DNA of 64,000 nucleotides from Myxococcus sp. CA023 (lineage in GTDB: Bacteria; Myxococcota; Myxococcia; Myxococcales; Myxococcaceae). The position numbers and the translations under genes are program-made. Of the stretch, positions 24,661-33,956 are shown in pieces. The notes beneath the pieces were generated by a model. It did no database searches, had not been told where the DNA came from, and was given only the letters and a program-made list of their open reading frames with translations. The stretch is from the NCBI RefSeq assembly GCF_010998615.1, contig NZ_JAAEAH010000052.1, forward strand, positions 1 through 64,000. The letters run 5' to 3'. The stretch's first letter is position 1. Every line of letters starts with the position of its first letter.

Positions 24661-25884
24661 CTACGGTGTGACGCCCGGCACCCACACGCCCCAGTCCGTG
24701 AGCTGCGTGCCTCCACCGCTGGGTGTGATGCGGTCAATCAGCGGCTGGAAGCGGGCTTCGTGGGCCAGCCCGGAGAGTGCCTCCTCCCAGGGGTCGGCGG
24801 CGTAGACCTGGACGCGGACGTTGTTCGCCTGGGGCTGCGCGGTCTCGAACTGGAGCGCCGGAACGCGGTGCGAGCCCACCGTCACCGTCTCGCGCTTCGC
24901 CGGTGCGATGCCTTCAGGGGGCGGTGGCCACTGGCGTGCGTCCAGGGATTCCCAGATGCGCGCTAGCACTGCCTCCTCCAGGGGCACGGCTTCCGCCTGG
25001 GCGAAGTCCGGGCACGCCGAGCCTGTCGTGGGCGGTGTCACCTGCTGACGCAGGATGAAGCCTCGCTCCGCGGCCTGGCAGGTGCGTTGCGTGGACGTGG
25101 TGCCTTCCGTCTCCATCCGCACGTCGAACCAGGTGCCTGGGCCCCAAGGACGGGCGAGCGTCGGAGGCAGGCCGGTGCCACCCTCCTGTCCCTGGCGCGC
25201 CTCCACCAGGGTGAGCTGTGAGCCGCCGCCCATGCCGAATCCCGACAGCGTGATGCTCGCGTCGAGCAGGCCATTGGTGAGGTACAGCGGACCCGGCGTC
25301 GCCGCGTAGAGGCGGTTCTCCAGGGGGCCGTCGAACGCCCGCTTGTCATTGAGGTAACGCTTCGCCTCCCACTGGCGGCCCGCGGCGGTGAGCTGCTCGG
25401 TGCTCTGCTTGCCCTCGCGGGGGGCCTCCAGCACACGCGACTCATCCGCTCGCATGGGCACCACCAGCGGCCGCGCCAGCATCGGCTGTCGCGACGGCGC
25501 GCCGCCATCCTCGGTGAAGTAGAGCGTCACCCAGACCCAGGGCAGCTCCACGGCGACGACCTCCAGCGTCACCACGCCGGCCACCGCGGCCTCGGGTACG
25601 GTGCCGGGCTGCTGCCGACCCATGGCCTTGCGGTTGGCGGAGAAGGAGTACGCCACGCGGTCGCCCACGCGAGCCCGCAGCCAGGGCGAATTGCCGCGCC
25701 GCGTTGGCGTCTCCGTCTCGGTCGCCGTCTCCGTCACGGGCTCCTGGGTGGAAACTTCCGACGGCGCGGTGGTTCCGTTGGAGGGCATGGTGTGGGGCTC
25801 CACGCTCTTGCAGCTCGTGCCAAGGGCCAGAGCCGCGCACAGCATCGCGGAGCGGGGCAGGGAGGAGGCGACAGGCTTTCGCAT
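24661..25884 (-). CDS. Probable lipoprotein of unknown function
   Basis: A 407-residue exported protein. The N-terminus is signal-like (basic start, then AMLCAALALGTSC); the residue at -3 of the Cys is Gly, so the lipobox is imperfect. A Thr/Glu-rich linker (residues ~35-65) joins the signal to a beta-rich body with WLRARVGDRVAYSFSANRKA, WVWVTLYFTEDGG and LYLTNGLLDASITLSGFG. I do not recognise a family. Two upstream ATGs at 25911 and 26082 are possible; I use 25884 because the signal peptide begins there. It is divergent from the DUF4139 gene with about 100 bases between. Confidence 0.65.
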   Translation of the reverse strand: MRKPVASSLPRSAMLCAALALGTSCKSVEPHTMPSNGTTAPSEVSTQEPVTETATETETPTRRGNSPWLRARVGDRVAYSFSANRKAMGRQQPGTVPEAAVAGVVTLEVVAVELPWVWVTLYFTEDGGAPSRQPMLARPLVVPMRADESRVLEAPREGKQSTEQLTAAGRQWEAKRYLNDKRAFDGPLENRLYAATPGPLYLTNGLLDASITLSGFGMGGGSQLTLVEARQGQEGGTGLPPTLARPWGPGTWFDVRMETEGTTSTQRTCQAAERGFILRQQVTPPTTGSACPDFAQAEAVPLEEAVLARIWESLDARQWPPPPEGIAPAKRETVTVGSHRVPALQFETAQPQANNVRVQVYAADPWEEALSGLAHEARFQPLIDRITPSGGGTQLTDWGVWVPGVTP

Positions 25885-25983
25885 TCGGGCAACCTCGGCG
25901 GTGAGGGGCATTGCGTCACCCCTGTCCGACCTTGATACACCGGGGTGCTGGCCCGCCCTCAACTTTCTGGAGTTCCGCGTCCC

Positions 25984-27993
25984 ATGACCACGAACCTGCG
26001 CATTCGTCGTGTCGTCCTTTACAAGCATGGCGTTGGCTACTTCGAGCGCCGGGGAAAGGTGAGTGGCAACGACACGCTCCACCTGGACTTCAAGGCGCGT
26101 GACATGAACGACGTGCTGAAGTCGCTGACGGTGCTCGACTTGTCGGGTGGCTCGGTGTCGGCGGTGAGCTACGACTCCACGAAGCCACTGGAGCAGCTCC
26201 TGGCGGAGGCGACCATCCGCATTCCGGAGGACGGCAGCCTCACGGCGCTGCTGGGGCAGATCAAGGGCGCGCGCGTTCGGGTGCGCGTGGGCGGCGCGCA
26301 GGTGGAGGGCTCCATCATTGGCCTGGACTCGCTGGCGGTGGCGGCTGGCGAGACGAGCCTGATGCGCCCGTTCCTGTCGCTGCTGGTGGGCGCCTCGCTG
26401 CGGACCTTCGACATCCTGGACGTGTCGGAGCTGGAGTTCCTGGACGAGGCGGTGCGCAAGGATTTGGAGTTCTACCTGGCCACGGTGTTGTCCTCGTACA
26501 AGAAGGACTCCAAGCGGATGGCCATCCTCACCTCGGGCCAGGGCGAGCGCGAGATGTTCGTCAGCTACGTGGTGGAGTCACCGGTGTGGAAGACGAGCTA
26601 CCGCATCCTCCTGGATGAAGGTGAGCCGCCGCTGCTCCAGGGCTGGGCGCTGGTGGACAACACCGGGGACGAGGACTGGGTGGACGTGAAGCTGTCGCTC
26701 ATCGCCGGGCTGCCGGTGTCCTTCGTGCATGACCTGTACAACCCCCGCTACATGAAGCGGCCGGTGGTGGAGGTGATGACGGAGGCCGCCGCCGCGCCGG
26801 TGATTCCGGAGGAGAGCTTCGGCAGCGCCGCGGACATGATGATGGAGCAGGAGATTGCCGAGCCGATGATGTCCGCCATGCCCGCCGCGGCCCCCATGGC
26901 CGCGCCGCGCCGTTCCCGGGCGGAGAAGGCCATGTCGGTGGGCGGCCCTGGCCGTGGAGGCCCGAGCCGGCGCGAGGCCATGGAGACGAGCGCCGCGGTG
27001 ACGACCCTCACGAAGGAGGTGGGGGACCTCTTCGAGTACGGCGTGGACCGTCCCGTGACGGTGCACCGCAACCAGAGCGCGCTGGTGCCCATCCTGCACA
27101 AGCCCTTCGAGGGCAAGCGGGTGCTCCTCTACAACCGGGCCACGCGTGAGAAGAACCCCATGGCGTGCATCGAGCTGAAGAACACCACGGGGCTCACGCT
27201 GGAAGGCGGCCCGGTGACGGTGTCGGAGGACGAGCGCTACGTGGGCGAGGCGATGCTCGACACGATGAAGCCGAATGACCGGCGCTTCGTGCCCTACGCG
27301 GTGGAGCTGGGCTGCGTGGTGTCGATTGAGGACCGCACGGAGGACGGGCCGGTGTTCCGCGTGGCGGTGAACTCCGGGATGCTGGTGGCGGAGTACTTCC
27401 ACGTGCGGCGCACGACGTACCTGTCGCGCAACAAGGGGCAGCGGGCGCAGGTGCTGTTCGTGGAGCACCCGCGCGCGGGCTGGGAGCTGGCCAAGGATGC
27501 TCCGGAGCCCGCGGAGACGACGGACGGCTTCTGGCGCTTCAAGCGGGAGCTGGCCGCGGGGGCGCAGGACTCGCTCACCGTCACCGAGCGCACACGGGGG
27601 CAGCGCCAGTACCTCATCTCCAGCATGGGGCTGGACCAGGTCTCCTACTTCGTGTCGCAGCGCTTCGTTGACGAGAAGATGGCGGGTGCGTTGAAGGAGG
27701 TCGTCGCGCAGCGCGAGCAGGTGGATGCGCTGGCAAAGGACGAGCAGCGTCTGCAGGAGGAGCGCAATCAGCTCTTCCGGGACCAGGAGCGCATCCGCTC
27801 CAACATCGAGTCGCTGAAGAGCGGGGCGTCGCAGCGTGAGCTGGCGGACCGCTTCGTGTCCAAGCTCAACGAGCAGGAGGACCGCCTGGAGGCCATTGCC
27901 AGCGAGTTGGAGAAGCTGGCGAAGCAGCGGCAGGAGGCGCAGAAAGCGCTCAACCGCCGCATCCAGGCGCTCAGCTACACGGCGGACCTGTAA
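25984..27993 (+). CDS. DUF4139 domain protein
   Basis: A 669-residue protein. The central part (~185-530) carries the DUF4139/mucoidy-inhibitor-A-like region: YVVESPVWKTSYRILLDEGE, GWALVDNTGDEDWVDVKLSL and GLPVSFVHDLYNPRY are the typical signature. A Met/Ala/Pro-rich low-complexity insert (~280-330) interrupts it. The C-terminus (~565-665) is a long coiled coil (EQVDALAKDEQRLQEERNQL). No signal peptide is visible, so it is probably cytosolic. The family's biochemical role is not established. The start ATG at 25984 is the first after the intergenic region. A stem-loop terminator follows. Confidence 0.8.
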   Translation: MTTNLRIRRVVLYKHGVGYFERRGKVSGNDTLHLDFKARDMNDVLKSLTVLDLSGGSVSAVSYDSTKPLEQLLAEATIRIPEDGSLTALLGQIKGARVRVRVGGAQVEGSIIGLDSLAVAAGETSLMRPFLSLLVGASLRTFDILDVSELEFLDEAVRKDLEFYLATVLSSYKKDSKRMAILTSGQGEREMFVSYVVESPVWKTSYRILLDEGEPPLLQGWALVDNTGDEDWVDVKLSLIAGLPVSFVHDLYNPRYMKRPVVEVMTEAAAAPVIPEESFGSAADMMMEQEIAEPMMSAMPAAAPMAAPRRSRAEKAMSVGGPGRGGPSRREAMETSAAVTTLTKEVGDLFEYGVDRPVTVHRNQSALVPILHKPFEGKRVLLYNRATREKNPMACIELKNTTGLTLEGGPVTVSEDERYVGEAMLDTMKPNDRRFVPYAVELGCVVSIEDRTEDGPVFRVAVNSGMLVAEYFHVRRTTYLSRNKGQRAQVLFVEHPRAGWELAKDAPEPAETTDGFWRFKRELAAGAQDSLTVTERTRGQRQYLISSMGLDQVSYFVSQRFVDEKMAGALKEVVAQREQVDALAKDEQRLQEERNQLFRDQERIRSNIESLKSGASQRELADRFVSKLNEQEDRLEAIASELEKLAKQRQEAQKALNRRIQALSYTADL

Positions 27994-28002
27994 CCCGCGG
28001 TG

Positions 28003-28031
28003 GGCTGCCCGGACCGCACCGGGCAGCCTTT
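28003..28031 (+). terminator. Terminator of the DUF4139 gene
   Basis: GGCTGCCCGG (28003-28012) pairs perfectly with CCGGGCAGCC (28019-28028) around a 6-base loop, followed by TTT. It lies between convergent genes and may act in both directions. Confidence 0.8.
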
Positions 28032-28032
28032 G

Positions 28033-28602
28033 CTACCCGGAGACGATGCGCCAGCGCAGCGTCCCGTCCTTGTCCGGCGCGATGATTTCCACGCGCGGAT
28101 TCTTGGCGCTGGAGCATTCCAGGTACGCCTTGAAGCCCCCCGCCATCTCATGGAGGGCCACCGGCGTCTGGTAGGTGAACTGGCGCAGCAGCAGCATGCC
28201 CGTGCCGTTCTCCTCCTGGTGCAGCAGCTCCCCCTGGTCGCAGTAGGAGCGCCACATGCGCCGCGCCATCCCCAGCACCATGTTGGGCGTGGTGAAGCGC
28301 AGCACCATCTTGAAGATGGAGTGGATGTCTCGCAGGGTGACTTCGTAGCCCACCGTGTGGGCCCCCTCCGGCTTCCCGTCGAAGTGCCGGTCCACCACGT
28401 GCTGGATGATGCCGAAGTATGTCTCCACCGGCACCCAGCCCACCGCCAGCGTCGTGCGCGGGTCCGCGTGGGGTTGCAGCTCGGGAAGCAGCGACTCCAC
28501 GGCCGTACGCGCGGTGTCCTCGCCGAAGCGCTCGTGCACGTAGGCCAGCAGGTTCTGGACGGTGAAGCCCTTGTAGTTCACTCCGGACAATGAGGCTGTC
28601 AC
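28033..28602 (-). CDS. DUF2378 (TIGR02265) myxobacterial protein
   Basis: A 189-residue member of a family found almost only in Myxococcales. Recognisable blocks are VNYKGFTVQNLLAYVHERFG at the start, VGWVPVETYFGIIQHVVDRH in the middle, the MVLRFTTPNMVLGMARRMWRSYC run, and a beta-rich end. Fold predictions for such proteins resemble heme-NO-binding domains, but function is unproven. The start is a GTG at 28602. A perfect 10-base inverted repeat lies 24 bases upstream. A second family member is at 40533-41090. Confidence 0.78.
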   Translation of the reverse strand: MTASLSGVNYKGFTVQNLLAYVHERFGEDTARTAVESLLPELQPHADPRTTLAVGWVPVETYFGIIQHVVDRHFDGKPEGAHTVGYEVTLRDIHSIFKMVLRFTTPNMVLGMARRMWRSYCDQGELLHQEENGTGMLLLRQFTYQTPVALHEMAGGFKAYLECSSAKNPRVEIIAPDKDGTLRWRIVSG

Positions 28603-28625
28603 GCTTGCGATACCCCCCGCTCGAA

Positions 28626-28651
28626 CCTGTGAGCCGGCCTTGGCTCACAGG
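28626..28651. promoter_or_regulatory. Perfect inverted repeat upstream of the DUF2378 gene
   Basis: CCTGTGAGCC (28626-28635) and GGCTCACAGG (28642-28651) form an exact 10-base dyad with a 6-base spacer. There is no T-run on either side, so an operator is more likely than a terminator. It sits 24 bases before the GTG start of the DUF2378 gene. Confidence 0.45.
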
Positions 28652-28767
28652 AGGGTTGCGGCAAAGCCGTATGCTAGAGCACTCCACGACACGGCGGAAA
28701 TAGCGGTGCACGCCAATTCCCCGCGACAGCCACGTTGCGCCCTGGATTCCCCGCCTGTCCTGAGCGC

Positions 28768-30489
28768 TCAGCGCTGGAAGGCGCGGTAGACCTCCACGCC
28801 GGCCACCACCGTCAGCCGCACCTCGGCGCCGGGCAGCGCGGTGATGGGCCCGTCCACCGGGTCCACCGACAGAGCCACGAAGTCCGCGTCCATGCCGGGC
28901 TGGAGCCGGCCGCGCCGGGCTTCGGCGAAGGACGCGTGCGCCGCGCCCACGGTGAAGCCCTCCAGCGCCTCCTGCCCGCTCAGCCGCTGCTCCCCGTACC
29001 AGCCGCCTTCCGGCAGGCCCCGGACGTCCTGACGCGTGCGCGCCGCGTACAGGCCCGCCAGCACGTTGGGCCGCTCCACGGGGAAGTCGCTGCCCAACGC
29101 CAGCACCGCGCCGGACGCCTTCAGCCGCTGCCACGCGTAGGCCCCGCGGATGCGCTCCGCTCCCACACGGGCCTCCGCCCACGGCATGTCGCTGGTGGCG
29201 TGCGTGGGCTGCACGCTTGCGATGAAGCCGCTGCGGCCCAGCCGTTCGATATCCTCGGGGCGCATGATTTGTGCGTGCTCCACGCGGTGCCGGCCGGACT
29301 GGAGCGTGCCGGTGGCCTCGGCCGCGCGCGCGAGCACGTCCAGCACCACCGTGTTGGCCCGGTCTCCAATCGCATGCGTGCACACCTGGAAGCCTCGCGC
29401 CATGAAGGCGCGCACGCGCGCTTCGTACTCCTCGGGGGACAGCAGCAGCAGGCCGCGGTGGCCGGGTTCGTCGCTGTAGTCCTGGTGCAGCGCCGCGCCC
29501 CGGCTGCCCAGCGCGCCATCCAGGGTGAGCTTCACCGCGCGCATCGTGAGCATGCGCCCCTCATAGGGGCCGTCCTTCAGGTACGTCTCACGGTCGCCCG
29601 TCTGTCCATCCGCCATGGCGTAGACGCGCAGCGGCAGCTTGCCTTCCTTGTCCCAGCGCTGGAGCAGGCGGAAGGTGCGCAAGTCCATGCCCGCGTCGTG
29701 GACACCGGTGAGGCCCACCTGAGCGCCGCGCTGGAGCGCCGCGGTCAACTGCGCCGCGTGCTGCGCGTCCGTGGCGGGCGGCAGCACGGCCTCCACCAGC
29801 TCCATGGCGTTGTCCACCAGGATGCCGGTGGGCTCTCCGCCCTCACCCCGGAGGATGCGCCCGCCCGCCGGGTCCTTCGTGTCACGGGTGATGCCCGCGC
29901 GGCGCAGCGCCTCGCCGTTGACCCACAGCGCGTGGCCGTCCACGCGGCTCAGCGCCACCGGACGCAGGGGAAAGCGCTTGTCCAGGTCGGCGCGCGACGG
30001 GAAGGTCTTCTCCGGCCAGTCGTTCTGGTCCCAGCCGCGGCCCAGCAGCCACTCGCCCTGGAACGCGGAGGAGGGCGCCAATGCGAGCCGCTCCAGGGCC
30101 TCCGCCTTGGAGTCCACGCCCTGCAGGTCCACCGTCACCAGGCCGCGGCCCAGGCCGGCCAGGTGCCCGTGCGCGTCGGTGAGCCCCGGCACCACCGTGG
30201 CGCTGCCCAGGTCCACCACGCGCGCGTCCTTGCCGGCGGCGGCGAGCACCTCATCCTTGGTGCCGGTGGCCAGCACCTTGCCGTCCTTCACCGCGAACGC
30301 CTGCACCTGGGGCTTCGCCGGGTCCAGCGTCCGGATGCGCTGGGCCACGTACACCGTCGTGGTGGCGGTGGGCTCCGGCACGGGGGCCGGGTTGTCATCC
30401 ACGGGCGGCACGCGCCGGGTGCAGCCCGAAAGGCTTGTCAGAAGGAGTACCGCCCCGAGGAGTCCACCACCGAGTCGTCGTAGCGTCAT
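28768..30489 (-). CDS. Lipoprotein amidohydrolase (YtcJ/NfdA-like, amidohydrolase family 3)
   Basis: A 573-residue metal-dependent amidohydrolase carrying a lipoprotein signal: TLRRLGGGLLGAVLLLTSLSG then Cys, a canonical LSGC lipobox, so it is membrane-anchored. The beta-domain start (VYVAQRIRTLDPAKPQVQAF) is followed by the metal-binding TDAHGHLAGLG, GVHDAGMD, the CTHAIGDRAN region, and a C-terminal GRLQPGMDADFVALS. The family cleaves N-acyl or cyclic amide substrates; the exact substrate is unknown. The ATG at 30489 starts the signal; upstream frame is spurious. The region 28603-28767 after its stop holds only the inverted repeat. Confidence 0.87.
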   Translation of the reverse strand: MTLRRLGGGLLGAVLLLTSLSGCTRRVPPVDDNPAPVPEPTATTTVYVAQRIRTLDPAKPQVQAFAVKDGKVLATGTKDEVLAAAGKDARVVDLGSATVVPGLTDAHGHLAGLGRGLVTVDLQGVDSKAEALERLALAPSSAFQGEWLLGRGWDQNDWPEKTFPSRADLDKRFPLRPVALSRVDGHALWVNGEALRRAGITRDTKDPAGGRILRGEGGEPTGILVDNAMELVEAVLPPATDAQHAAQLTAALQRGAQVGLTGVHDAGMDLRTFRLLQRWDKEGKLPLRVYAMADGQTGDRETYLKDGPYEGRMLTMRAVKLTLDGALGSRGAALHQDYSDEPGHRGLLLLSPEEYEARVRAFMARGFQVCTHAIGDRANTVVLDVLARAAEATGTLQSGRHRVEHAQIMRPEDIERLGRSGFIASVQPTHATSDMPWAEARVGAERIRGAYAWQRLKASGAVLALGSDFPVERPNVLAGLYAARTRQDVRGLPEGGWYGEQRLSGQEALEGFTVGAAHASFAEARRGRLQPGMDADFVALSVDPVDGPITALPGAEVRLTVVAGVEVYRAFQR

Positions 30490-30612
30490 GTCTGGCACCT
30501 GTCTGGAAGCCCGCGCCAATTCCTGGCGCGTCCGGCGCGACACTCTGGCGCACCTGGAAGGGGAGGCCAAGCATTGGCGTCCCCCAACAGGCGCGTTGAC
30601 GTCGTTACAGGA

Positions 30613-31317
30613 CTACAGGTTGGTGGGGCACGGCTGCGTGCGCGGCGAGCAGCCCGTGGATGCGACCTGGTAGGTCAGCTCGTACTTGCCACCGTGGCCT
30701 TCGAGAATCGCGGTGAAGGTGCCCGTCTGGCCACGCAGCGTGGTCCAGCCAATCTGCTCCTGCACATCGAAGATGTGCATGCTCTTGTCCCAGAGCGCCA
30801 CCAGCTTGCCGCCCGCGCCCACCGTTTGCGTCGTGAACTGCAGCGGCGGCGGATAGGAATTCAGGGGGCTCCACTCCACCCGCTTGTTCGGCGTCATGTA
30901 ATCGTCGTTCCAGATGACCTCGGACTGATTGTCACCGGTGACTTCCGCCTCCAGCCAGGCCTCGTCGTTGCCGTCGATGTCCGACGTGGTGATGCACTTC
31001 AGGGACAGCAGGTTCGCCCGCCAGAACAGCGTGTAGTAGGGCCAGTCGGGGTCGGGCTCACCGCCACCACCGCCGCCCTCACAGGAAGGGTCATTGCACT
31101 GCGCCGGCGGCGCCAGGCTGGCCTCCCGCAGTTGCTTCTCCATGGCGATGATGTCCACCGGCTTCGCGTCCGCTGCCTGCGCGTCCACGGTCTCCACCGC
31201 GTCCGTCTCCACGGGCGGCTGCGCTGGCTCCATGCTCTCCGTCCCACAGGCCGTGAGCGCAAGCACCGCGCCCATCGTCAGTCCAAGCGTCTGTCGCTTC
31301 GTCTTGCTCATCCGCAT
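30613..31317 (-). CDS. Lipoprotein of unknown function
   Basis: A 234-residue predicted lipoprotein: basic start (MRMSKTKRQ), hydrophobic core, and lipobox LTAC at residues 21-24. A variable acidic linker is followed by a Gly-rich stretch (six glycines at ~82) and a Trp/Tyr-rich beta domain (WPYYTLFWRANLLSLKC, IGWTTLRGQTGTFTAILEG). Four Cys in the mature protein could form two disulfides. I do not recognise a family. AAGGAAG precedes the ATG. It lies upstream of the amidohydrolase on the same strand, 123 bases apart. Confidence 0.75.
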   Translation of the reverse strand: MRMSKTKRQTLGLTMGAVLALTACGTESMEPAQPPVETDAVETVDAQAADAKPVDIIAMEKQLREASLAPPAQCNDPSCEGGGGGGEPDPDWPYYTLFWRANLLSLKCITTSDIDGNDEAWLEAEVTGDNQSEVIWNDDYMTPNKRVEWSPLNSYPPPLQFTTQTVGAGGKLVALWDKSMHIFDVQEQIGWTTLRGQTGTFTAILEGHGGKYELTYQVASTGCSPRTQPCPTNL

Positions 31318-31411
31318 CTGCGCTTCCTTCAGGTGTCTGGCCCCAACAACCTGGATACGCAGTGCTCGATGAAGTCTGGCAATTCGCGGGCGCGGAAAAA
31401 GTCAGGACTCC

Positions 31412-32185
31412 TCACGGATGGTTGGGATGGAGCCGGTGGCGGATCGACGTGCGCTGGTTCGTGTAGCGCGGGTTCTGGAACAGCTTGATGAGCGCCATGC
31501 CCGCCACGAAGCCACCGATGTGTGCCCAGAAGGCGACGCCGCCGGAGGCGTCCGTGCTCACCGTGTTGAGCTGGGGCAGGCCGCTGAAGAGCTGCACGCC
31601 GAACCACCACAGCAACACCGCCCACGCGGGCACGGGGAAGACGCGGATGAAGATGACGATGATGAACAGCATGTTCACCCGCACCCGTGGATAGAGCAGC
31701 AGGTATGCGCCCATGACGCCGGAGATGGCGCCGGACGCGCCCACCGTGGGCACTGGCGAGCCTGGGTCCACCAGCAGGTGCGCCGCCGCCGCGGCCAGTC
31801 CGCACAGCAGGTAGAACACCACGAAGCGCAGGCGGCCCATGCTGTCCTCGACGTTGTTGCCGAAGACCCAGAAGAAGAGGCAGTTGCCCAGCAGGTGTCC
31901 CCAGCCGCCGTGCAGGAACATGGAGGTGATGGGGGTGAGGAGGTTGATGGGCTCGTTGTCCACCACGCACGCCAGCCCATCTCCCAGGGGGACGAGGAGG
32001 CCCAGCGCCGCCTTGCCCGTCAGCTCGCCGGGCACCATGCCCAGGTTGCAGACGCTGGCCGCCAGCCGGTAGGCGTCCAGGCCGGCGCCCTGGATGAAGA
32101 CCCAGACGAAGCCGATGGTGCCGAGCAGCAGGTACGTTACGACGGGAGTGCGGAGGGTAGGGTTGTCGTCGCTGATGGGAATCAT
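31412..32185 (-). CDS. Rhomboid-family intramembrane serine protease
   Basis: A 257-residue polytopic membrane protein. The catalytic Ser151 sits in GASGAISGVMGAYLL and the catalytic His222 in FWAHIGGFVAGM; the helix-2 motif FLHGGWGHLLGNCLFFWVFG is also present. Six to seven membrane helices are visible. Compared with short bacterial rhomboids it has a longer first loop (residues ~34-80), a form common in GC-rich bacteria. It would cleave single-pass membrane proteins in or near the membrane. Its ATG at 32185 is the first in the frame; the gene is divergent from the lipoprotein at 32387. Confidence 0.92.
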   Translation of the reverse strand: MIPISDDNPTLRTPVVTYLLLGTIGFVWVFIQGAGLDAYRLAASVCNLGMVPGELTGKAALGLLVPLGDGLACVVDNEPINLLTPITSMFLHGGWGHLLGNCLFFWVFGNNVEDSMGRLRFVVFYLLCGLAAAAAHLLVDPGSPVPTVGASGAISGVMGAYLLLYPRVRVNMLFIIVIFIRVFPVPAWAVLLWWFGVQLFSGLPQLNTVSTDASGGVAFWAHIGGFVAGMALIKLFQNPRYTNQRTSIRHRLHPNHP

Positions 32186-32386
32186 GTGGGGGCCCCATCA
32201 TGTGCGTCCCCCTGGCCGGGCGGGGCGGCGGAGGGGGCCTGGATGTGCGGCGCTGGACGCATGGGGACCCATACGGACGGAGCGGGTGGGATGCTTGCCC
32301 AGGGAAACCATTCCCGGGGGGACTTGGCTGCGGGAAGAAGGTTGAGGGATGTTGAGCCGCCTCACACTCCCGTGGAGTCCTGAGAA

Positions 32387-32911
32387 ATGAACCTGTCGAT
32401 GCTGTCGCGCGGCGCCGCCGCGCTCCTCGTGGTCGCCGCGCTGTCCTTCACCACCACTGGTTGCGCCGGCCGCCGCCGCGAAGCCTTCCTGCTGGAGAAG
32501 GCGCGCAACCACGTCTACCGCAAGCCCGTGGCGGAGGTGTATCCGCAGGCGCTCGCCCTGCTGAAGGAGAAGGGCTACTCCTTCAAGACGGGCCAGGGCG
32601 GCTTCGAGGCCACCACCGAGTGGCTGATGCAGGGCGCCCCGTCGTCGCTGGGCACCACCCAGGTGCGCTACCTGGTGCGCGGCATCGAGAAGGGCCCGGG
32701 CCAGTCCTCGGTGGAGTTCACCCGGCAGCTCGTCACGCAGTCCGCGGGCGCCGCCAACACCTCCGGCCGCGCGCCTGACGTCTCCGAGCCCGCCGTACGC
32801 GCCGACGGCGGCAACATCACCCGGGACGAGGCGCTGGAGTGGGAGCTGGTCCAGCGCGTGGACGCCGAGTCCGCGTCGGCCCTGCGCGCCGAGTCCGAGA
32901 AGATTCAGTAG
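32387..32911 (+). CDS. Small lipoprotein of unknown function
   Basis: A 174-residue predicted lipoprotein with a clear signal (LLVVAALSFTTTGC, Cys at residue 26) followed by a basic stretch AGRRREAF. The body (VYRKPVAEVYPQALALLKEK then YSFKTGQGGFEATTEWL) resembles small BamC-like or DUF-type envelope domains in pattern only. It is convergent with RNase Z, with only 2 bases between stops. The ~200 bases upstream contain the divergent promoters with the rhomboid gene. Confidence 0.78.
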   Translation: MNLSMLSRGAAALLVVAALSFTTTGCAGRRREAFLLEKARNHVYRKPVAEVYPQALALLKEKGYSFKTGQGGFEATTEWLMQGAPSSLGTTQVRYLVRGIEKGPGQSSVEFTRQLVTQSAGAANTSGRAPDVSEPAVRADGGNITRDEALEWELVQRVDAESASALRAESEKIQ

Positions 32912-32913
32912 CC

Positions 32914-33837
32914 TCAGTCCCGGAGGGGCAATTCGACGGTGAACCCGTCGAAGGCCACCTCCACCGGCCCCTGGTACTCCTCGCGCGCCTGCGTGAGCAG
33001 TTTCGAGGGGTCGGTGTCGTGCCGGCTGGAGAGGTGGGTGAGCACCAGCCGCCGTGCTCCCGCCTCTCGCGCCACCCGCGCCGCTTCCCGCGCGGTGGAG
33101 TGCCGGGTCTCCACGGCCCGCTCCTGTTCGTCGTCGGAGAAGGTGGACTCGTGGACCAGCAGGTCCGCGTCCTTCGCGGCCTTCACCAGCGACGGGCACG
33201 GGCGCGTGTCCCCGGAGATGACCAGCCGGCGCCCGGGGCGTGGCGCGCCGAGCACGTCCTCCGGCTTCACCGTCCGCCCGTCCTCCAGCGTCACCGGCTC
33301 GCCCCGCTGGAGCTTTCCGAAGCTGGGGCCCTCCGGCACGCCCAGTGAGCGCGCCACGTCCAGGTTGAAGCGCCCGGGCCGGTCGTCCTCCACCAGCGCG
33401 TAGCCCAGGGCGTTGATGCGGTGGTCCACGCCCACCGCGTGGACCGCGTAGCCCTTGCGTGGCACCACGTCACCGTCCTTCAGTTCGTGAATCTCCACTG
33501 GGAAGGACATGGACTCCACGCCCAGGTGGACGGCCTGGTGGAGCAGGCGCTTCGCGGAGGGCGGGCCGTACAGGTGGATGGGCTCGGAGCGCCCCGTCAT
33601 GCCCAGCGTGCGCAGGAAGCCGATGATGCCCAGGTAGTGGTCCGCGTGGAAATGCGTGAAGAACACCGCGTCCACGGTGAAGCCGGTGCCGTAGCGCACC
33701 ATCTGCCGCTGGCTGCCCTCACCGCAGTCGAAGAGCAGCAGGTCCGAGTGCGCCTTCACCGCGAGTCCGGACAGGTTCCGGTGCAGTGTGGGCTGCGCGG
33801 CGGATGTACCGAGGAACGTGAGCCTGAGGAGGGACAT
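32914..33837 (-). CDS. rnz: Ribonuclease Z (tRNA 3'-end processing endonuclease)
   Basis: A 307-residue metallo-beta-lactamase-fold nuclease that trims tRNA precursors after the discriminator base. The zinc-binding THFHADHYLG motif (61-70: H62, H64, D66, H67), LLFDCGEGSQRQ, the VISGDTRPC motif, LLVHESTF and the final LTHLSSRH are all present; length fits the bacterial short form. The basic exosite arm is contained in ~145-200. I start at the ATG at 33837 because the family N-terminus (LRLTFLGTSAAQPT) begins there; 21 upstream residues are not conserved. Divergent from the DUF2293 gene. Confidence 0.94.
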   Translation of the reverse strand: MSLLRLTFLGTSAAQPTLHRNLSGLAVKAHSDLLLFDCGEGSQRQMVRYGTGFTVDAVFFTHFHADHYLGIIGFLRTLGMTGRSEPIHLYGPPSAKRLLHQAVHLGVESMSFPVEIHELKDGDVVPRKGYAVHAVGVDHRINALGYALVEDDRPGRFNLDVARSLGVPEGPSFGKLQRGEPVTLEDGRTVKPEDVLGAPRPGRRLVISGDTRPCPSLVKAAKDADLLVHESTFSDDEQERAVETRHSTAREAARVAREAGARRLVLTHLSSRHDTDPSKLLTQAREEYQGPVEVAFDGFTVELPLRD

Positions 33838-33956
33838 GCCGGCACTTCCCACGCGTTGAGGACCTCCCGCGCCAGGCAAACGCCGACGCGAGGGGGCCAT
33901 TTACCAGGGTTGGAGGCACCCATGCTATGTGGCCGCCCCCGACCTCGGACTTCACC

